DNA of 64,000 bases from JAFASC01 sp034669505. GTDB lineage: Bacteria > Pseudomonadota > Alphaproteobacteria > Rhizobiales > Beijerinckiaceae. This document shows, piece after piece, positions 59,718-64,000 of the stretch. The stretch is from assembly GCA_034669505.1 (NCBI GenBank), contig JAXDNJ010000031.1:1-64000 (forward strand), read 5' to 3'. The translations under genes were made by a program, and so were the position numbers. How positions within the stretch are numbered: position 1 is the stretch's first letter; every line of letters starts with the position of its first letter. The notes below the pieces were generated by a model. The model was not told where the DNA came from and did no database searches. It was given only the letters and a program-made list of their open reading frames with translations.

Positions 59718-61145
59718 TCACAAGATCTCCATTGTGATAACTTGCTCAGACGAAACTTGGCGCGCAATATCAAAATCTGGTTCGTCCCTGCGAAATTCGG
59801 CAAAGAAAAAATCCACAAGTGTCATCAGGTCGCTAGCATCCGCCGCCAACATGGCATCAATCACCGTTCTTCCCGTGGTCTGGACTCGGAGTATCGCCCT
59901 TCGCACCGCCAGTTCGTTGTTTCCGAATCCGGTCGCCACACGAACACTGAGGTGTTTCTCTAGCTGTTCCCGCGTTCCAATCAACCGATCATTCGGGAAG
60001 TCGACACGGATAGGTGCCGAAACCAGATCGTCGACATGATCTGCATACAAGTCTGGCCTCACATAGACATCTGTAGCCTCGAGGAAGTGCTTCGATAGCA
60101 ACTCTTGAGCCTGGATAAAGCTGCCAAATGTTTGAGACAAATCTCCAAACTCGACTGGCAACGCCTTAAGTTTTTGCAAAAGTTCACGATTTCTCTGCAG
60201 TGCATCTCGAATCGACTCTGCAACAGGAGAACTGCTCAACTGTTCAGACCATCGCTCAAACAGGGATGCCACCGGTCTGTCAAATCTTGGCAGCCCTTCC
60301 TTCTCGAACAATGCAAAGAGTTTCGCAAAACGGGTCGTTGGGCAAGCTTCCCATCCCTCAACGGAGTAATTACCTAGAAGACTCCAACTAATTGCCGCGC
60401 TCAACAGCGCAATATCTATCAACTGTCCCTGCCGCTGGCAGAGAGCATACCAAGCCCTCAGAGGGAGCGTGTAGGCTGTCTTGTTTGCAAGGAGATAGTT
60501 TAAAAACAATTCAGAATGTTTGATACCAAAAACCGTGAACACGTTGTTGGCTTGCACCGCAATCGCAGAACCCTCAAAGAGATGATAAGGCTGATACACA
60601 ATACCTGTTTCGTTCGGAGGCGCGGACACGAAGTCTTTTATGCGTCCATAGGCCTTCTCCGTCTCGACGAGAGCGCGGGTCCCTTCAGGGTCAAGATCGC
60701 AGTCGAATGAGATTGCTTCCCGGCGCAGCACCCTCGACCACTGATGGGCTAGAATGGTTCGCTCATTGTGTTGCATTCTTCGCCATTTAGGTAGCGGCAC
60801 GGGTATGACGGAATTTTTCGCACGCAGCCGGCCGATTACCTGCACGCCGTTTACTGCGGCAAGCAGCCGTAGTCGAAGAATATGGTTACCATAGGGACTT
60901 AAGATAAAATCGTGGAAATGCCGCACTTCGTGCAACATTACTGTCCCAATCGAGAATGTATCAAAAGCTTCGTCAACACTTTCTTTAAGAGCCATGTTTC
61001 CAATACGGATCACCTCTTCGGGATCGCGATCCTGCGCATGGAATCGCCCAAACAGGTCCCAACTCTTAGGCCAGAAACGTAAGGTCACACCCAGGAATGT
61101 CGAGTCGAAACCGCCATAATCATCTTGAATGATTGCCGTGTTCAT
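59718..61145 (-). CDS. HExxH metalloprotease-like protein, unknown family
   Basis: A 475-residue soluble protein. It has HEVRHFHD at residues 72-79, a zincin-type HExxH within GTVMLHEVRHFHDF, and a possible third ligand E191 in LFEGSAIA, the helix-Glu position of gluzincins. The rest is mostly helical (WSEQLSSSPVAESIRDALQ, LKALPVEFGDLSQTFGSFIQ) with no known domain. Its ATG overlaps the stop of the 61142-61501 gene by 4 bp, so the two are made together. The gene is less GC-rich than the core: 60061-60120 has 28 G/C of 60, against 41 of 60 at 62221-62280 in prmC. Acquired DNA and a conflict or regulated-proteolysis role are inferred. Confidence 0.7.
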   Translation of the reverse strand: MNTAIIQDDYGGFDSTFLGVTLRFWPKSWDLFGRFHAQDRDPEEVIRIGNMALKESVDEAFDTFSIGTVMLHEVRHFHDFILSPYGNHILRLRLLAAVNGVQVIGRLRAKNSVIPVPLPKWRRMQHNERTILAHQWSRVLRREAISFDCDLDPEGTRALVETEKAYGRIKDFVSAPPNETGIVYQPYHLFEGSAIAVQANNVFTVFGIKHSELFLNYLLANKTAYTLPLRAWYALCQRQGQLIDIALLSAAISWSLLGNYSVEGWEACPTTRFAKLFALFEKEGLPRFDRPVASLFERWSEQLSSSPVAESIRDALQRNRELLQKLKALPVEFGDLSQTFGSFIQAQELLSKHFLEATDVYVRPDLYADHVDDLVSAPIRVDFPNDRLIGTREQLEKHLSVRVATGFGNNELAVRRAILRVQTTGRTVIDAMLAADASDLMTLVDFFFAEFRRDEPDFDIARQVSSEQVITMEIL

Positions 61146-61501
61146 TTTGCTGCTTTGACGATATGCGTCAAAGCGTCTTGTACTTCTTCGGCTGTGAGGT
61201 CATCAGACGAGATCAGCTCAATTCTACGCATCGGTGTTTGAATGATAATTCGTCTACCTCTGCCTCCTCTCAGTAGGTCAAAAATTTTCTTGGCCAGTAT
61301 GGTGACCCCGACGGCGCCTTTAGTAATGGCCACCCAAGACGCGACCTCGGCGAGGCCGAACTTAAGGTTGGTTGGATCCTTTTCTATTCCGTACCTCTCA
61401 ACCTGTATTTCTTCAGCGAATTGCTTCGAATATTCGTTAAGCTCGTCCATCTGCTCCTTAGCGCCTAATACTTTGATTTGAACTTCATCCATGACCGTCA
61501 T
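61142..61501 (-). CDS. Small adaptor-like protein coupled to the HExxH gene (EACC1-like)
   Basis: A 119-residue protein. ATG 61501 has AGGAGA 7 bp upstream. The N-terminus is a beta-hairpin plus helix (VQIKVLGAKEQMDELNEYSK), followed by a hydrophobic helix (KGAVGVTILAKKIFDLLRGG) and a strand-rich end RRIIIQTPMRRIELISSDD with LTAEEVQDALTHIV. This layout recalls the EACC1 adaptors described for NTP-dependent bacterial conflict systems, where they sit next to effector proteases; the match is from memory of the pattern and weak. The coupled downstream gene encodes a metalloprotease-like protein. Confidence 0.6.
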   Translation of the reverse strand: MTVMDEVQIKVLGAKEQMDELNEYSKQFAEEIQVERYGIEKDPTNLKFGLAEVASWVAITKGAVGVTILAKKIFDLLRGGRGRRIIIQTPMRRIELISSDDLTAEEVQDALTHIVKAAK

Positions 61502-61873
61502 AATCAGGTCTCCTGTATGCCTTGCGAGGCACCAAATTGGACCAACCGTTAGCAAACTCCAAGCGTCGGGTGGCTTAGCAGGTCGTGGTCTGCAACGCGT
61601 AACCGGGTTAGCCGTGTCCTTGCTCCTCAACTCACGGGCAGGAAAGGACGCACCGACTGCCACGGAAGGCCACCTTGACATAGTCGTGAAGCAATGGACG
61701 CCGAGGAGCCTGCCCTCGCCATCGACTCCGCAAGCGGCGAGTTTGACCGCCTGGTGGAGGCCGGGGACGGTCACCACGATGAGTGCGCGATGCGACGCCA
61801 GCCTCCTGTTTCCAGTCGGGATGGCCGCGGTATCGGCCTGCACGACGCCTCGCCGCGATGATAAAGCTGTCAG
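61502..61873. other. Junction between the acquired module and prmC
   Basis: About 370 bp with no gene I can support on either strand. prfA normally ends directly before prmC; no prfA sequence is visible here, so this stretch marks a rearrangement joint. It must hold the promoters of both flanking genes. Confidence 0.45.
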
Positions 61874-62755
61874 GTGAAACAAGCAGACAATTCCGCGATG
61901 TCCCCCGCTCTCACCTATGCCGACGCGCACCACCGCGCCGCCGCTTTGCTGGCAGACGCCGGCATCGAGACGCCGAAGCGCGATGCGCGCGTGCTGCTCT
62001 GCCAAGCGGCTGATATCGATCACGCCGCGCTGTTGCGCGATCCCGATGCGCGGCTCGGCGAGGAGGCGGCGGCGCGGCTGCAAGCCTTTGTCGAACGGCG
62101 GCTCCAGCGCGAGCCGGTGTCGCGCATTCTTGGCCGGCGCGAATTCTGGGATCTCTCGCTGCGCATCACCCCCGACGTGCTCGACCCGCGTGCCGATACG
62201 GAGACGCTGGTTGCCGCCGCGCTCGAGACGCTGAGAGATCGTCGCAGCGACCCGCTGCGCATCCTCGATCTCGGCACCGGCTCCGGCGCACTGCTTTGCG
62301 CGCTGCTGAGTGAATTTCCGCGCGCCTTGGGGATCGGCGTGGATCAACAGGAACCTGCCTGCCGGATCGCGCGGGAAAATCTCGCCGCTTGCGGCCTTGC
62401 CGGCCGCGGCGCCGTTCTCCGCGGCGACTGGGGCGCGGCGCTCGCCGGCGGCTTCGATCTCGTCGTTGCGAATCCGCCCTACATCGCCTCCGGCGCAATC
62501 GGGGCGCTCGCCCCCGAAGTCCGCGATCACGATCCCCGTGCCGCCCTCGACGGCGGCCCGGATGGGCTCGCCGCCTATCGCGCACTGGCCGCCGATCTCG
62601 GCCGCCTCTCGGCGCCGGACGGAGTGGCCATCGTCGAAATCGGCCACGACCAGGCCGAATCGGCGCCCGCCTGCTTCCGGCAGGCCGGCTGGGGCTCGAT
62701 CTCGCTGAAGCGCGACCTCGAAAACCAGCCGCGCGCGCTGATTTTGCGGCGATGA
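61874..62755 (+). CDS. prmC: Peptide chain release factor N5-glutamine methyltransferase
   Basis: A 293-residue methyltransferase that modifies the GGQ glutamine of release factors. Motif I is LDLGTGSG at 131-138 and the catalytic NPPY is at 200-203. The N-terminal helical domain ends with REPVSRILGRREFWDL, as in PrmC. Start GTG 61874; an ATG at 61898 is possible. The stop is followed, after 436 bp, by a DUF4167 gene, the usual rhizobial neighbour. The usual upstream partner prfA is missing. Confidence 0.95.
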   Translation: MKQADNSAMSPALTYADAHHRAAALLADAGIETPKRDARVLLCQAADIDHAALLRDPDARLGEEAAARLQAFVERRLQREPVSRILGRREFWDLSLRITPDVLDPRADTETLVAAALETLRDRRSDPLRILDLGTGSGALLCALLSEFPRALGIGVDQQEPACRIARENLAACGLAGRGAVLRGDWGAALAGGFDLVVANPPYIASGAIGALAPEVRDHDPRAALDGGPDGLAAYRALAADLGRLSAPDGVAIVEIGHDQAESAPACFRQAGWGSISLKRDLENQPRALILRR

Positions 62756-63191
62756 ACGCCGCAATTCCTGTGGCAAATCAACCACGGGGCAAAATAATCC
62801 CCGAATACTCCCCCTGCCCGCCTTGGCGGCGGGCGAGCGATCGTCTATGTCTTAGGGCGAATACCACTCGCCTTAAGCGCACTTGGGTGTCCAAGGATGC
62901 GGCGCGGCGATGGAAGCTCCCAGATCGCGATTCGTTAGCCGTAGATCAGGGTGCTGAGCTCCTGCCTTGTTGATGAGCGCGTGGCGCGCTGAATGAGGCT
63001 TTGCTTGAAGTCCCCGGGCCGTACGGAGAGGTCTTGGGGATAGTGGCCGCGGCAATCGCCCGGCCCATGAACAGTCCGGCCGGAGACTATTGGCCCGTTC
63101 GAGCCCGAAATGCTCAGCCCACCGGCCGGAAGCCGGTCCGCGCACAAGCGGACGGTGAACCGCGAGAGATGATATCAATTAAGGATCATCG
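62756..63191. other. prmC-DUF4167 intergenic region
   Basis: No gene seen. A 7-bp GC hairpin (GCCCGCC 62816-62822, GGCGGGC 62828-62834) lies 60 bp after prmC but lacks a T tract. The last ~100 bp should hold the DUF4167 promoter. Confidence 0.4.
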
Positions 63192-64000
63192 ATGAGACCT
63201 GGTCAGAATAAGCGCATGCGCGGCCGCAATCCCGGCCGCAAGGGTCCCAATCCGCTGACGCGGAGCTACGAGTCGAACGGGCCCGACATCAAGATCCGCG
63301 GCACCGCGCAGCACGTCGCCGAAAAATACCTGCAGCTGGCGCGCGACGCGCAATCTTCCGGCGATCCCGTGAGTGCGGAAAGCTACCTGCAGCACGCCGA
63401 GCATTATTTCCGCATCATCGCGGCGGCCCAGCAGGCCCAGCAGCAGGCGCAGATGGGCGGCCCGCGCCCACAGAGCGAGGCCGACGACGAGGGCGACGAC
63501 GACGTCGATTACGGATTGTCGGACCGCTTCGCCTCGGTCGCCGAGCGGCTGCCGCCACAGCCGGTCTATCAGGCCGCGAATTTCCAACCGCCGCAGCCGC
63601 AGGGAAATTTCGGTGGCCAGCAGCAGCCCTATGGTGAGCGGCCGCGCTTCAACAACAACGATCGGCCAGAGCGCCAGAACTTCGGCGAGCGGCCGAACTA
63701 TAACGGCGGCGACCGCAACGAGCGTTGGCGCAACGACCGCCAGCCGCAGGAGCGGCCGTATCAGGATCGCCCCTACCAGGACCGCAATAGTGGTGGTGGT
63801 AATGAGCGCGGCAATTACCAGGGTCAGCCGTATCAGGATCGCGGCAATCGCGGCGATCAGCGCCGCTTCCGCGGCGACCGCCCGGAACGCGGCGACGGCC
63901 AGCCTGAGAACCGCGGCCCAAATGAGCGCGAACCGGCTGAATTGCCGGCCTTCATCACGGCGCCAGGTCCACGCCCGCCTCTTCCGGAGCCGGCAGGCAA
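63192..64000 (+). CDS. DUF4167 protein, 3' end outside the window
   Basis: The frame is open from ATG 63192 to the window edge (269 codons). The N-terminal ~80 residues are the DUF4167 domain: MRPGQNKRMRGRNPGRKGPN, PLTRSYESNGPDIKIRGTAQ, HVAEKYLQLARDAQSSGDPVSAESYLQ and HAEHYFRIIAAAQ. The rest is a long disordered, Arg/Asn/Gln/Pro/Gly-rich tail with repeats such as PYQDR and NERG, typical of RNA-binding low-complexity regions. The domain is common and single-copy in Hyphomicrobiales next to prmC; an RNA-related role is likely from the basic N-terminus and the tail but is unproven. Confidence 0.9.
   Translation, partial: MRPGQNKRMRGRNPGRKGPNPLTRSYESNGPDIKIRGTAQHVAEKYLQLARDAQSSGDPVSAESYLQHAEHYFRIIAAAQQAQQQAQMGGPRPQSEADDEGDDDVDYGLSDRFASVAERLPPQPVYQAANFQPPQPQGNFGGQQQPYGERPRFNNNDRPERQNFGERPNYNGGDRNERWRNDRQPQERPYQDRPYQDRNSGGGNERGNYQGQPYQDRGNRGDQRRFRGDRPERGDGQPENRGPNEREPAELPAFITAPGPRPPLPEPAG

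Noticed and set aside
61505..61640. Possible tRNA at the joint beside prmC, as an integration site
   Set aside because: No cloverleaf with T-arm and anticodon arm could be drawn.
62760..62785. Reverse-strand extension of the 61142 gene up to 62785 (547 codons)
   Set aside because: The upstream part is antisense to prmC; the ribosome site and protein pattern place the start at 61501.

Overview
The window reads as chromosome of an alphaproteobacterium of the Hyphomicrobiales (Rhizobiales), close to the Bradyrhizobium/Xanthobacteraceae side. Support: a GcrA cell-cycle regulator, the tsaB-rimI-plsC-miaB-phoH-ybeY-tlyC run, the order phoR-pstSCAB-phoU-phoB, prmC followed by a DUF4167 gene, and GC-rich coding sequence with frequent GTG/TTG starts. 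No rRNA, tRNA or CRISPR array was seen.

About 0.1-33.5 kb is accessory and partly decaying. It holds an aromatic-catabolism cluster at 5.9-15.0 kb: acyl-CoA ligase, Rieske dioxygenase alpha, SDR dehydrogenase, dioxygenase beta and two small unknown genes, then an IclR regulator divergent from a periplasmic binding protein. Around it lie a TetR regulator with a clear palindromic operator facing a broken alkylsulfatase, and scars of an epimerase, DUF5681, IS110 transposase, EAL protein, sulfite oxidase and DoxX. Also present are a caspase/gingipain-like protein divergent from a Tat-exported protein, two orphan response regulators with an AraC regulator, a DUF2231/PQQ-type sorbosone dehydrogenase pair, an intradiol dioxygenase with no ordinary start codon, a cupredoxin, a PHA depolymerase and a hydroxypyruvate isomerase-like protein.

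About 34-57 kb is conserved core: trpS, nfuA, gcrA, argD-argF-hslO, the tightly overlapping ribosome/tRNA-maintenance operon tsaB to tlyC, a small ParE toxin-antitoxin pair, the phosphate regulon with a three-repeat Pho box in front of pstS, and htpG.

About 55.3-61.9 kb is a second mosaic. Three copies of the htpG 3' end are scattered through it at 55.2, 57.4 and 58.5 kb. It also holds a large secreted cysteine-hydrolase-like protein, a VOC protein, a Cys-rich secreted protein, and a lower-GC two-gene module of a small adaptor-like protein overlapping an HExxH metalloprotease-like protein. That module is the best candidate for an undescribed system. Core sequence resumes with prmC and a DUF4167 gene that runs off the end.
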